In this document: positions 40,908 to 51,451 of the stretch, piece after piece
Layout: each line of letters opens with the position of its first letter
Position numbering within the stretch: the stretch's first letter is position 1
Source of the DNA: WJKG01 sp964627305
GTDB taxonomy: Bacteria; Zixibacteria; MSB-5A5; GN15; FEB-12
Direction: 5' to 3'
DNA length: 64,000 nucleotides
NCBI GenBank assembly: GCA_964627305.1
Contig: CAZVHP010000009.1
Coordinates: forward strand, 50,762 to 114,761
Notes under the pieces: model-generated
What the model was told of the DNA's origin: nothing
The model's database searches: none
The model's input: only the letters and a program-made list of their open reading frames with translations
Position numbers and translations under genes: made by a program

Positions 40908-41523
40908 GACTGCTCTCGGACCTTGTCTGCAAGGCGAACCGCCAATTGCTGCAGCTCTCGCTTGACATCCTCATCACTCGCGGCCGTGCCTTTGGCTCGA
41001 AAGTCGGGTGAGCGGTAGACCAGTGCGCCTTCATTAGTCACCTCGATCCAGCGAAACAGTCCGGCGATCACTCGACGGGCTCCCTCAAACCATCCCCGTT
41101 CGCCGCCGACCAGGACCATTGCACCCGGTCGTTTGCGGGTCAGCAATTTGACGAAGTCGTGGTTCTCAAGCTGGTTGTCCCAGTCCGGTGGACGGAAGCA
41201 GTTGCAGCGATCGATGAAAGCCTTGGTCTGGGCCGACACCGAATCGAAGTATACCGGTGAGCCAACAACGAGGCAGTCACATCTGGCAAGGTCAGTGTAG
41301 ATGTCTGTCAAGTCGTCATCAAACAGGCAAAACAGCCCGGGCTCAGGTGCCCGGCCACAAGCCTGACAGGGAATGAACTGAAGATCGGCCAGCCTGATGA
41401 ACCGGTGTTTAGCCTCCAGCCCCTCTGTCGCGAGCCTTTGAGCGATCGATTCTGCGAGTACGCGGATAAGGTAGTCGGTCGATGAACCATCGACAGGCGA
41501 ACCGGAGAGTGCGAGGATCAGTT

Positions 41524-41527
<4 letters not shown>
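40904..41527 (-). CDS. Flavodoxin-fold NAD(P)H-dependent FMN reductase
   Basis: 207 residues. LILALSGSPVDGSSTDYL is the FMN phosphate loop, and VVGSPVYFDSVSAQTKAFIDRC is the second FMN-binding loop; both are typical of the iron-sulfur flavoprotein and WrbA-like family. Cysteines in FIPCQACGRA and CLFDDD suggest a further cofactor or disulfide, as in iron-sulfur flavoproteins. Overlaps of 4 bp on both sides (ABC-F upstream, methyltransferase downstream) indicate translational coupling. Confidence 0.85.
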
Positions 41528-43410
<1,883 letters not shown>

Positions 43411-43413
43411 CGA

Positions 43414-45489
43414 TCACTCCTGCGTCTGTTGCCCACGGGACAGAAGCATCTCGGCTGCCAGGAAAATGACCGCCAGCCACAGGAACATTTGCCACAACTC
43501 GCGCCCGAACCGAAGCTGCGCGATTGCTGCCTCGACCGCCAGATCAGGCTCGATTGCGGCTGCCCATGGCAATCCCAGTGCCTGTGCCATCTGGTCTGTA
43601 TCGACCGCTGTCAGGTCTCCTTCGGCGGGGTCAATGTTGACCGCAAAGCGGTCGACCTCACGGCCTCTGGCCATCACTTGGTACACACCCGGCCGATCGG
43701 TAGGATGCGGCTGCAGCACCAAACTTCCCTGTTGCTCCTGTGCTTCCAGGGTGTAGGTGGTGCCATCGGGTGCAACCAGGTCCATCGCTCCGGCGGCATC
43801 CCGGCCGGATTGCACACTCCGGGTGATCCTGTCTGAGCAGAACAGGTTGACATCGTAGCTGGATAAATCAGCCGCCAGGTACTCAACCGTACGTGACACT
43901 AAAGGGACGAACAGCGCGCTGGCAACCAGCTCCGTGTATTGTGGCAGCAGCGGCCCGGTGAACGTGACGACAGTCCCGCGGCCGTACGGGTGCTCTACGA
44001 GCGCCGGGCGGCCTCCGGAGAAGTTGGCAATGGCCTGTGCCTGCCCGTTCAAAGCGAGTTTCGGCAATGTGTAGAACTTGATGACCGGCGGCTTGTGATC
44101 CTTGAAGTTGAACACCGAGAAGATGGGATGGCGGAAGTCAACCGCCTCCAGGGTGTAATACCCCGCCCGGCTCGGCTGCAGATCGATACCGCTGCTGTAG
44201 GTGATCCCGGTCAGTTCGGAGAAATCCCTGTTGAAGGTGTCAACTCCGGTCTGTGCCCCATACGTGAGGAACACCGACCGCCCCTGCTGTACATAGAGCT
44301 TGAGCCGCTCGACATAGGCCGGGGCCAGTTGCGGCGCCCCCGCGAGCACAATGACGTCATACTCCCAGACATTTACCCCTGCCATGTCATCGGGAGCGGC
44401 CTGTTTGACACTCCAGTACTGGTTCAGCTCCGGGTCAGGATTCAGCGCCATGGTAAGGAATCGGGCCGAGGCATTATCGCCTATCACGAGCACGTTGAAG
44501 TTCTCGGGGATATGGAAGCTGAAGTAGTAGCGGTTGTCCGACAGATAGCGGTCATCAGAGAGTTCCACGTAGCCGGAATGGAAACCGCCGCTGGCAACCG
44601 ACCGGGTGAAGCGCACCTGCGTCTTCTGTCCCGCCGGCACGGAAACGTCGGTCTGCGCCACACGGTTGCCGTCGAGATAGAGGGAGGCGATGACATCCGT
44701 TCGGTCGGTGCCGGAGTAGTTCATCACGGTGGCCGAGAGTTCGAATTCATGACCAGGAAGGAGAAGTTCGCCGCCGAAGCTGATATTGGTCAAACCGAGG
44801 TTCTCAGGGGCTTCAATCGGCAAATCGACGATGTACACATTGGCAACAGAATCGCGGTTTCGTGTCTGCTCCGGTAACAGGCGCCGCTGTCGGTCGGAGA
44901 TGACATACAGCTCCTTGTTGACGTTGACAGCCCGGTCCAGCAGTTCCCACGCATGATTGATTGCCTGATCCAGATTGGTCATGGCCGCACCGGTGTTCAC
45001 TCGCGCCAGCATCTCCTGAGCGGTACCGGCGGAACCGAATCCGACGGCCATGTCGGCACGCTCGTTTACCACGGCTGTCAGGGGGATCAGCGTGACCTCG
45101 TCTGACTCTCCGAATGTTCGAAGCAGCTCGGCAGTGCGTTCCCGGGCGAGTTCGAACAGATTGCCGTCGGCGACGAAGCGATTCATCGAACTGGAGTTGT
45201 CCAACATGATGACAGCCGATACTGAAGCGTGGGAACCGACATACCCTCCCTGGGTAGTTGGGCGCGCGAAGGCGAAGACCACCGCGAGAATGATCAGCAT
45301 GCGCAACAGCAGCAATAGCAACTGCCTGATCTTCAGTCGGCGGACCTGCCGCTTCTGCATGGCCCTCAGGTGCTTCAGGGAGGAAAACTCGACAACTCTG
45401 ACACGGCGCCGAGAGAACAAGTGGATGATCAGCGGTATGAGCGCCGCGAACGACGCAAACAGTATGGTGGGGTTCAGGAAGTTGAACAT
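43414..45489 (-). CDS. BatA/VWA-domain membrane protein with GATase-like insert
   Basis: 691 residues. N-terminal BatA module with two membrane segments (FNFLNPTILFASFAALIPLI and LLLLLLRMLIILAVVFAF). Then a von Willebrand A domain with MIDAS DNSSSM, a beta-rich part, a glutamine-amidotransferase-like domain (VLVIGDNASARFLTMAL and VIVLAGAPQLAPAYVERL) and a final membrane helix (MFLWLAVIFLAAEMLL). Family members occur beside MoxR ATPases; no MoxR is in this window. Periplasmic adhesion or chaperone-type function is an inference from the family. Confidence 0.86.
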   Translation of the reverse strand: MFNFLNPTILFASFAALIPLIIHLFSRRRVRVVEFSSLKHLRAMQKRQVRRLKIRQLLLLLLRMLIILAVVFAFARPTTQGGYVGSHASVSAVIMLDNSSSMNRFVADGNLFELARERTAELLRTFGESDEVTLIPLTAVVNERADMAVGFGSAGTAQEMLARVNTGAAMTNLDQAINHAWELLDRAVNVNKELYVISDRQRRLLPEQTRNRDSVANVYIVDLPIEAPENLGLTNISFGGELLLPGHEFELSATVMNYSGTDRTDVIASLYLDGNRVAQTDVSVPAGQKTQVRFTRSVASGGFHSGYVELSDDRYLSDNRYYFSFHIPENFNVLVIGDNASARFLTMALNPDPELNQYWSVKQAAPDDMAGVNVWEYDVIVLAGAPQLAPAYVERLKLYVQQGRSVFLTYGAQTGVDTFNRDFSELTGITYSSGIDLQPSRAGYYTLEAVDFRHPIFSVFNFKDHKPPVIKFYTLPKLALNGQAQAIANFSGGRPALVEHPYGRGTVVTFTGPLLPQYTELVASALFVPLVSRTVEYLAADLSSYDVNLFCSDRITRSVQSGRDAAGAMDLVAPDGTTYTLEAQEQQGSLVLQPHPTDRPGVYQVMARGREVDRFAVNIDPAEGDLTAVDTDQMAQALGLPWAAAIEPDLAVEAAIAQLRFGRELWQMFLWLAVIFLAAEMLLSRGQQTQE

Positions 45490-45506
45490 AGGTGATCAAT
45501 CGTCTC

Positions 45507-47414
45507 TTACGGGCCGCTTCCGTAGGGGGTGTTAAGCAACATTGCTGCTTCCTGTTGATGGTATGCTGCCGAGGCGTTGCTCAGCACTCGGCCGTACCAG
45601 TCGCGAGCTGCCCGACGGTCCTGACGCATGTCGGCGAGTTTACCCTCGAGCAGGTACAGCATACCCAGATAGAATGCCCGGTTTTCAATCAGGTGGGCTG
45701 CCTCCAATGCCTCCCCGGATACCTGCAGTGACGGCCCGGCGGCAGCGCCATGGCGCACCTCGACAATGCCGAGCCAGGCAAGCCAGAGATAAGCGGAGGC
45801 CTCCGCGGGATTAAGCGCTATTTGGCGTTCCAGCAGATTGCGCACTTCAACGGGAGGCGTGGACGTCTCGTCGCCCGGTGTCGATAGCGCTGCGAGCAGG
45901 ATAGACACTTCCGGCGACGGATTGGCCTGGTCGGACAGCGCCAGTTCCCGGAAGGTCTGGCGGGCCGCCGTACTGTCGCCCACAGCCAGAAGGAGAAGAC
46001 CCCTGCTGAAGTGTGCGAAGAAGTTCTCGGGATCGATGGTGAGCACTCGGCTAATCGTTTGACCGGCCTGTTCGTAGTCGCCGGCCATCAGTTGGTAGCC
46101 GGCCAGTGGATTCAAAGTAGCAACAGAGGAGTCCGCGCTGATCACCCGCGCCTGCTGCATGCTGACGGCCTCATAGTAGTCACCGACCGAGTAGGCGGCA
46201 TTCACAAGTCCTGCCTGTGCCAGCGAAGAGTCACGTTTTGACGTCGCCAGCGAGAGCATCAGGTGGTAGTGCTTCGACATCGGTCCGTACTGCCGCAGCA
46301 CCTCGGCCTGTTCGGCCGCAAGATGGACTTGGTCGATCGCAATCGTCACCGTGTCAATCCACTGAAGCCACTGCTGCTGAATCTGATCAATGGTCATGCC
46401 GTACGTGGCACTCACGCGATCAAGAAGGTTCCCGTCGTGCGCCTTTTCATAGAGAGTTCGGAACCGTTCCCAGCCATAGGTATCGATCAGAAAGCGCACA
46501 CAGGTGGCGGCGGTGCGGTCGGCAACGACGGGATCAGCGGCAAGATAGTCGGCGGTCGGGATGATCCGAGACAGGGGGACGTGCAATTGATCGGCAATTA
46601 GTTCACGCATGTCGGTAATGCTCAGGCTGAAGTATCCGGCCAGTCCCTCCGACAGAAACGGCGGGCTGTATCCGAACTGCCGCAGCACGGCCGTGTGACA
46701 GACAGCGAACGGGTCGACAGAAGTGAAATCAGGCTCGTGAAGCACGAACACCAGTGACCGTGTGGGATCTGCAGCCATGGCAAAGCGCTTGTCCCACAGC
46801 ACACTTGGGAGTGCGCAGGGGCAGGCGTACACATCGTATTTGCCCGGCAGGCTCAAACCAAAGGCCGCCTGAAACTGCCTGAACCGGGTTTGCATGACGT
46901 CGCGAATAAGCGTCTGGTGGAACTCCGCCAGTGAACCCGGCACATAGTTGATGTTCATGCTGGCTGCCGGAAAGATCCTGAACTGACCGCGCGCTGTATG
47001 GGTGAACGTGCACGGTGCCGGTGTCTCGTCGTTTGAAGCCAATGGTACCACTCTCAGCCTGTAATCCTGACCACCCTTCACATTGATACCGCGTATCTCC
47101 GCGGGCAGTCCGTACTCGACCGAGAAGCGCTTTGAGGCCAACTGGGGCAACGCACCGGCAGTGGTGACGTGAACGGTCAGGTCGACACGATGCGTGTCAA
47201 TGGCGGTCACTTCGACCTCGACCGCGAATGCGACCGTGAATCCGGCGCGCGGAATACCGAGGTAGAGTGTGTGCGTGTCAACGGCCAACGGCGTCAGCGC
47301 GGCCGTGCTTGAATCGTAATAGGCAGTAGTGACCTCGCAGGTGACAGCGTTTGGGGACGCCAGGCCCGTTGAAGACACCAACAGCAAGAGCAGTAGAGGC
47401 ACGATAGATTTCAT
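45507..47414 (-). CDS. Secreted TPR protein with degenerate peptidase-MA (gluzincin) domain
   Basis: 635 residues from ATG 47414 (ATG 47417 is adjacent). Signal peptide MKSIVPLLLLLLVSSTGLAS. A beta-rich region (about 30-150) precedes a peptidase MA-like part: AVCHTAVLRQFG, then PPFLSEGLAGYFS. In active members the first is H-E-x-x-H; here the glutamate and one His are missing, so it is a pseudopeptidase. Then TPR-like repeats to the end (IDPENFFAHFSRGLLLLA). It lies 17 bp before batA. The -10 TATAAT ends 7 nt before ATG 47414 and there is no Shine-Dalgarno. Confidence 0.75.
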   Translation of the reverse strand: MKSIVPLLLLLLVSSTGLASPNAVTCEVTTAYYDSSTAALTPLAVDTHTLYLGIPRAGFTVAFAVEVEVTAIDTHRVDLTVHVTTAGALPQLASKRFSVEYGLPAEIRGINVKGGQDYRLRVVPLASNDETPAPCTFTHTARGQFRIFPAASMNINYVPGSLAEFHQTLIRDVMQTRFRQFQAAFGLSLPGKYDVYACPCALPSVLWDKRFAMAADPTRSLVFVLHEPDFTSVDPFAVCHTAVLRQFGYSPPFLSEGLAGYFSLSITDMRELIADQLHVPLSRIIPTADYLAADPVVADRTAATCVRFLIDTYGWERFRTLYEKAHDGNLLDRVSATYGMTIDQIQQQWLQWIDTVTIAIDQVHLAAEQAEVLRQYGPMSKHYHLMLSLATSKRDSSLAQAGLVNAAYSVGDYYEAVSMQQARVISADSSVATLNPLAGYQLMAGDYEQAGQTISRVLTIDPENFFAHFSRGLLLLAVGDSTAARQTFRELALSDQANPSPEVSILLAALSTPGDETSTPPVEVRNLLERQIALNPAEASAYLWLAWLGIVEVRHGAAAGPSLQVSGEALEAAHLIENRAFYLGMLYLLEGKLADMRQDRRAARDWYGRVLSNASAAYHQQEAAMLLNTPYGSGP

Positions 47415-47421
47415 CATGGCT

Positions 47422-47451
47422 ATTATACGATCTTCCAAGCCGTTCGGTCAG
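47422..47451 (-). promoter_or_regulatory. Candidate promoter of the pseudopeptidase gene, leaderless spacing
   Basis: CTGACC (complement of 47446-47451), 18-nt spacer, perfect TATAAT (complement of 47422-47427), then 7 nt to ATG 47414. Confidence 0.4.
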
Positions 47452-47473
47452 CCGGGTCCATCGCGCCCAACTG

Positions 47474-48217
47474 CTATTGCCTTTGGAGCGCGACCGGCAG
47501 AGTCGCGAGCCGGCCGTCAACCATCACCGGCACAACCGGCATGGAGTCAACTGTAGAGGCAGTGGCAACATCGTCGGCAAAGCCAATCGAACTGAGATAT
47601 CGTCCGTGCTCGCCCTGCCCGATCGCCTGATCAAGGCTTTCCTTGTTGCTGCGATACAGCAACAGGGCCAGAGAACCGGCATCGTTCAACGTCAGCGACA
47701 CGTTGTGGACGCTCGCGAGCAAGTCGAGTATCATGCCGCCGCACAGGGTGTCCTCGATGGAGAAGCCTCCCTCGTGACCGGAGCAGACAACGACCAGATC
47801 GCGCCCTTCGCGGGCAATCAGTTCACTGACAGCCCGTACATTCACCAGGGCGCCTGTTACGACCAGCTTGCTTCCTTTGGTCTTGTTGTACACCTGGGTA
47901 CCATTGGTGGTGGTTATGACGACAGTCTTGCCCCCAACGCGGTCGGCGGTGAACTCAGCCGGGGAGTTACCAAGCTGGAAATTCTCTATTCTGACTCCCT
48001 CGCGCTCACCGGCCAGCACCGCCTGTTCGCGGCCGAGCTTCGCCCACAGGTCGCCGGCCTCACCCGGCCCCGGTACCGGGATCACTTCCCTGGCTCCGGC
48101 CTGCAGCGCGGCACAGATCGAGGTCGAACAGCGCAGGACATCAATAGCCACCACGCTCTTATCAGTCAGGTTGACACGGTCAAACGGGACCGGGGTCAGA
48201 TATAACTCAGCGTTCAT
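47474..48217 (-). CDS. comB: 2-phosphosulfolactate phosphatase (ComB-like)
   Basis: 247 residues. Follows the ComB pattern: VAIDVLRCSTSICAALQAGA, LAGEREGVRIENFQLGNSP, TTTNGTQVYN, VVCSGHEGGFSIEDTLCGG. The enzyme hydrolyses 2-phosphosulfolactate in coenzyme M or sulfolactate pathways; none of the partner genes is here, so the true substrate may differ. ATG 48217 matches the family start; a GTG at 48238 that overlaps the gcvT stop (GTGA) is an alternative. It sits between gcvT and the pseudopeptidase. Confidence 0.85.
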   Translation of the reverse strand: MNAELYLTPVPFDRVNLTDKSVVAIDVLRCSTSICAALQAGAREVIPVPGPGEAGDLWAKLGREQAVLAGEREGVRIENFQLGNSPAEFTADRVGGKTVVITTTNGTQVYNKTKGSKLVVTGALVNVRAVSELIAREGRDLVVVCSGHEGGFSIEDTLCGGMILDLLASVHNVSLTLNDAGSLALLLYRSNKESLDQAIGQGEHGRYLSSIGFADDVATASTVDSMPVVPVMVDGRLATLPVALQRQ

Positions 48218-48234
48218 CCTGCTGCGGCCTGCGC

Positions 48235-49329
48235 TCACTTGTGCGAGGCATCCTTATAAAATGGGGGTTTCACCACAATAGCGGGCACTTTCTTATCGCG
48301 AATCCCGATAAGAACCTCAGAACCTGCTTTGGACTTTTCGCGCGAGACATACCCCAGCGCAATCGGCTTCTGCAAAGACGGCGAGAAAGTGCCCGAGGTC
48401 ACCTGTCCGATCTGCGTGTCACCGTCGAAAATCGGAAATCCGTGGCGGGGGATAGCACGATCGGTAAGCTCCAGGCACACCAGACGCCGTTTCGGTTTCT
48501 CGTGTTTCTGGGCGGCAATGACATCCTTGCCAATGAAATCCTTGCTCAGATCGCAGATGAATGCCAGCCCCGCCTCGATCGGCGTTGTCGTTTCGTCTAT
48601 GTCGTTGCCATACAGCGCCATCTTCATCTCAAGCCGCAGCGTATCACGCGCCCCGAGACCGATCAGTTCCATGTCGAAGTCGGCACCGGCAGCCATTGCT
48701 GCCTTCCAGATGGCCTCCGTATGCTCTGGCGGGATATACATTTCAAAGCCGTCCTCGCCGGTGTAGCCGGTTCGGGAGAACATCACCTTGCACCCGGCGA
48801 CATCCGCCCGTACCCACGAGTAATAACCCAAATTGGCCAGGTTGGCATCGGTGATTTTGCTCATCACTTTCTCGGCATTAGGCCCCTGAATTGCCAGCAG
48901 CGAGGTCTGATCGGAGTGATTGATAAGCTGAACATCGCCTTCGATCTGCGAGGTCAGCCAGTTGAAGTCCTTCTCAAGATTGGCTGCGTTGACTACAAGG
49001 TAATAGCTGTCCTCCAGCCGGTAGACCAGGAGATCATCGACAATCCCCCCGGTCGGCAGTGTCATGCACGAATACTGAATCTGGCCCGGTGCGAGCAGCT
49101 CCACGTTGTTGGTCGTTGTCTTCTGCAGAAAAGCAGTGGCGTCGGTACCCGCAACCTCGAATTCGCCCATATGGGACAGGTCGAACATCCCGACATTGCT
49201 GCGCACGGCCAGATGCTCGGCGGTGATTCCCTTGTACTGAATGGGCATGACAAATCCGGCGAACTCGACCATGCGTGCCTTGTGTTGCAGGTGATAATCG
49301 TAAAAGCGGGTCTTGATCGGTTCATTCAT
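48235..49329 (-). CDS. gcvT: Aminomethyltransferase, glycine-cleavage T protein
   Basis: 364 residues. Folate-binding core: FAGFVMPIQYKGITAEHLAV, SNVGMFDLSHMGEFEV, QYSCMTLPTGGIVDDLLVYR, ALQGPNA-like LLAIQGPNAEKV, GYTGEDGFEMYI, LGARDTLRLEMKMALYGND. C-terminal beta-barrel follows. It transfers the methylene group from H protein to tetrahydrofolate. GAGG lies 6 nt before ATG 49329. The gcvH and gcvP partners are not in this window. Promoter at 49377-49405. Confidence 0.95.
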   Translation of the reverse strand: MNEPIKTRFYDYHLQHKARMVEFAGFVMPIQYKGITAEHLAVRSNVGMFDLSHMGEFEVAGTDATAFLQKTTTNNVELLAPGQIQYSCMTLPTGGIVDDLLVYRLEDSYYLVVNAANLEKDFNWLTSQIEGDVQLINHSDQTSLLAIQGPNAEKVMSKITDANLANLGYYSWVRADVAGCKVMFSRTGYTGEDGFEMYIPPEHTEAIWKAAMAAGADFDMELIGLGARDTLRLEMKMALYGNDIDETTTPIEAGLAFICDLSKDFIGKDVIAAQKHEKPKRRLVCLELTDRAIPRHGFPIFDGDTQIGQVTSGTFSPSLQKPIALGYVSREKSKAGSEVLIGIRDKKVPAIVVKPPFYKDASHK

Positions 49330-49376
49330 GATCTGCCTCACCAAATGCCGGTTTCGTTGAATCTGTCAAGGCAGGA

Positions 49377-49405
49377 AAACTAACGGTGATTGCAGGGCAA
49401 GTCAA
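49377..49405 (-). promoter_or_regulatory. Sigma70 promoter of gcvT
   Basis: TTGACT (complement of 49400-49405), 17-nt spacer, TAGTTT (complement of 49377-49382), about 48 nt before the gcvT start. No glycine riboswitch pattern is seen in the leader. Confidence 0.5.
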
Positions 49406-49443
49406 TAGGCAGATTGAAATTGCAGCACAGGCAGACTCGTTGA

Positions 49444-50370
49444 TCATGTCGTGCTGCCTGAAGCAGCCTCAGCGACTTCGGTCACCGGGTGACGTCTTCG
49501 ATAGAGCACCATGAGGATGCACCCCAGCAGTAAGCACACGCCGCCGGAAGTCTCTCGGACGGTCGGAAGAAGACCGAGTGCCAGAAAGGCCACTATCACC
49601 GTGAACACCGGCTGCATCTGCCCAATGACGGCCACTTTGGATAGCTCCAGACGCTCCAGCGCCCAGAGGTAGGTGATGCGGTTGAACACCGGGCCCATGA
49701 ACCCCAAAGCCACAATCCCCAGCCAGACATGCCGCAGACCACCCAGATCATAGTCTCCGATCCAGAACACGACCCAGTAGATGACGGCCATCAACATGTT
49801 TCGTATGTATGCCAGCGATGTCGCCTGGACATGACGCAGGGCAATCTTGGACAGGTATTCGGTCAATGCGAAGAAGAAAGCCCCAAGCAACACCAGATAG
49901 AACCCCAGCGAATACTCCACTCGCAGGGTGGCCCGCATGATGATGATACCGGCAAGGGCGACTATCGTACCCACGGTCTCGCCCCTTGTAAATCGTTCAC
50001 GAAGGAGGACAACTCCCATGAGAATGGCCAGCGGCACCTCGGCTCGGTTCAGAAACGCGGCCAGCGAGGGATCCATCTGCTGCACACCCGCCCAGAAGGC
50101 CCAGACCGCCAGGGCCGAGGTGACCGCAAAGAGGCTCAGCCAGAGCCATCCCTGCCGTGTCTGAGTGAACGTGGTGCGAACTCCTTTGACAGGCAGCCAG
50201 AAGACCGTCATGAGTAAGGTGGCAACCGTGAAGATCAGGCAGTTCATCGTCAGCGCTGAGACGTGCTCCAGATTCCACTTGCCGAGCACGGTAGCAACGC
50301 CGGTTCCGGCAGCAGAGATGAACGCCATCACGTACCCGGTGCGGCGCGAGGATGACAACTGGACGGGCAT
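49444..50370 (-). CDS. EamA-family drug/metabolite transporter (first of a pair)
   Basis: 308 residues, ten membrane helices in two EamA halves. Marks: ATVLGKWNLEHVS, QQMDPSLAAFLNRAEVPLAIL, FFFALTEYLSKIALRHVQ, ALERLELSKVAVIGQMQPVF. It is clearly a paralogue of the next gene, sharing most of these motifs. The first ATG is 50370, preceded by a perfect TTGACA and a weak -10 box 7 nt before it. Likely an exporter or importer of a small metabolite. Confidence 0.9.
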   Translation of the reverse strand: MPVQLSSSRRTGYVMAFISAAGTGVATVLGKWNLEHVSALTMNCLIFTVATLLMTVFWLPVKGVRTTFTQTRQGWLWLSLFAVTSALAVWAFWAGVQQMDPSLAAFLNRAEVPLAILMGVVLLRERFTRGETVGTIVALAGIIIMRATLRVEYSLGFYLVLLGAFFFALTEYLSKIALRHVQATSLAYIRNMLMAVIYWVVFWIGDYDLGGLRHVWLGIVALGFMGPVFNRITYLWALERLELSKVAVIGQMQPVFTVIVAFLALGLLPTVRETSGGVCLLLGCILMVLYRRRHPVTEVAEAASGSTT

Positions 50371-50377
50371 AGCCGAC

Positions 50378-50405
50378 AATCAACACTAACCGGGCGTAAT
50401 GTCAA
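50378..50405 (-). promoter_or_regulatory. Candidate promoter of the first EamA gene, leaderless spacing
   Basis: TTGACA (complement of 50400-50405), 16-nt spacer, TTGATT (complement of 50378-50383), 7 nt to ATG 50370. Confidence 0.4.
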
Positions 50406-50427
50406 CAACCGTCGGTTATCGCGGCGC

Positions 50428-51330
50428 CTATGCGGTGAATGTCTGCCTTATGCGCCGTCGATAGACCACCAGTACCATCGCCCCGGCTATCAGGAAGACA
50501 CCACCGAGCATCTCTCGGACCGAGGGCAGCATATCAAGCAACATCACGGAAAGAACGATAACGAATACCGGCTGGATCTGCCCGATCACCGAGACCTTGA
50601 CCATCTCCAGGCGCTCAAGAGCAGAGAAATAGAGCACGCGGTTGAAGATCGGCCCCAGCAACCCCAAAGCGACAATACCCGGCCAGACAGCGCCCACACC
50701 CTCAAACGATCCCCCCGTAACGGCAAAGGCCAGCCAATACAGGATCATAATGAGCACGTTCCGGTAGTATGCGAGAATCGATGTCTGGACATGCCTGACG
50801 ACGATTTTGGACAGCAGCTCGGTTACGCCGAACAGCACCGCTCCCAACAGAACAAACGCGAATCCCGGCGTGTACTCCAGCCGCAGAGTTGCCCTCATCA
50901 CCACAATGCCGATCATCGCCAGTGCTGTACCAATAGCCTCCCGGCGATTGAGTCGTTCCCCGAGAATGAGAATACCCAACAGCAGCGCAATGACGACCCG
51001 AGAGCGGTTCAGAAAAGCGGCCAGCGAGGGATCCATGATCTGCACTCCCAGCCAGTAAAGCCACACGGCACCACACTGGACGATTGCCAGCAGCACCAGC
51101 CACAACCAGCCGCGAGCACTGACCTTCAGTGACGTCTCCGGCGCTCGAAACGGCAACCAGCCTATGGTCATGGCGACCGCAGCAATACTGAAGACCAGGC
51201 AGTTCATGATCAGGGGGTCGACAGCCGCAAGATTCCACTTGCCGAGCACGGTCGACACCGCCACGCCAATTGAGGAGATCACAGCGAGCGCATATCCCGC
51301 CGCAGGGGACCTGGAGGCAAAAGGGTTCAT
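50428..51330 (-). CDS. EamA-family drug/metabolite transporter (second of a pair)
   Basis: 300 residues, ten predicted helices. VSTVLGKWNLAAVD, VQIMDPSLAAFLNRSRVVIALL, LFGVTELLSKIVVRHVQ and ALERLEMVKVSVIGQIQPVF align directly with the neighbouring transporter, so the pair is a tandem duplication. ATG 51330 lies 6 nt after a -10 box; a TTG at 51339 is possible. Each copy has its own promoter, which suggests separate regulation. Confidence 0.9.
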   Translation of the reverse strand: MNPFASRSPAAGYALAVISSIGVAVSTVLGKWNLAAVDPLIMNCLVFSIAAVAMTIGWLPFRAPETSLKVSARGWLWLVLLAIVQCGAVWLYWLGVQIMDPSLAAFLNRSRVVIALLLGILILGERLNRREAIGTALAMIGIVVMRATLRLEYTPGFAFVLLGAVLFGVTELLSKIVVRHVQTSILAYYRNVLIMILYWLAFAVTGGSFEGVGAVWPGIVALGLLGPIFNRVLYFSALERLEMVKVSVIGQIQPVFVIVLSVMLLDMLPSVREMLGGVFLIAGAMVLVVYRRRIRQTFTA

Positions 51331-51336
51331 ATTGGG

Positions 51337-51365
51337 CAATTACGCCGTGGTGCTCAGTAAGTCAA
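51337..51365 (-). promoter_or_regulatory. Candidate promoter of the second EamA gene, leaderless spacing
   Basis: TTGACT (complement of 51360-51365), 17-nt spacer, TAATTG (complement of 51337-51342), then 6 nt to ATG 51330. No Shine-Dalgarno. Confidence 0.45.
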
Positions 51366-51451
51366 CCACTCAGATGGTACTGGCGGTTGGACGGCCTGCT
51401 GCCAAAGCCCGCAGTCGGAACTGCCGATAGAGCCTGTATGGAGACGATCCA

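Noticed and set aside
48241..49383. Long plus-strand open frame (380 codons) opposite gcvT
   Set aside because: It is exactly antisense to a well-conserved gene, has no recognisable motif and no ribosome site; a GC-rich shadow frame.
49330..49443. Glycine riboswitch before gcvT
   Set aside because: The 114-nt leader has a promoter inside it and lacks the paired aptamer pattern; too short.
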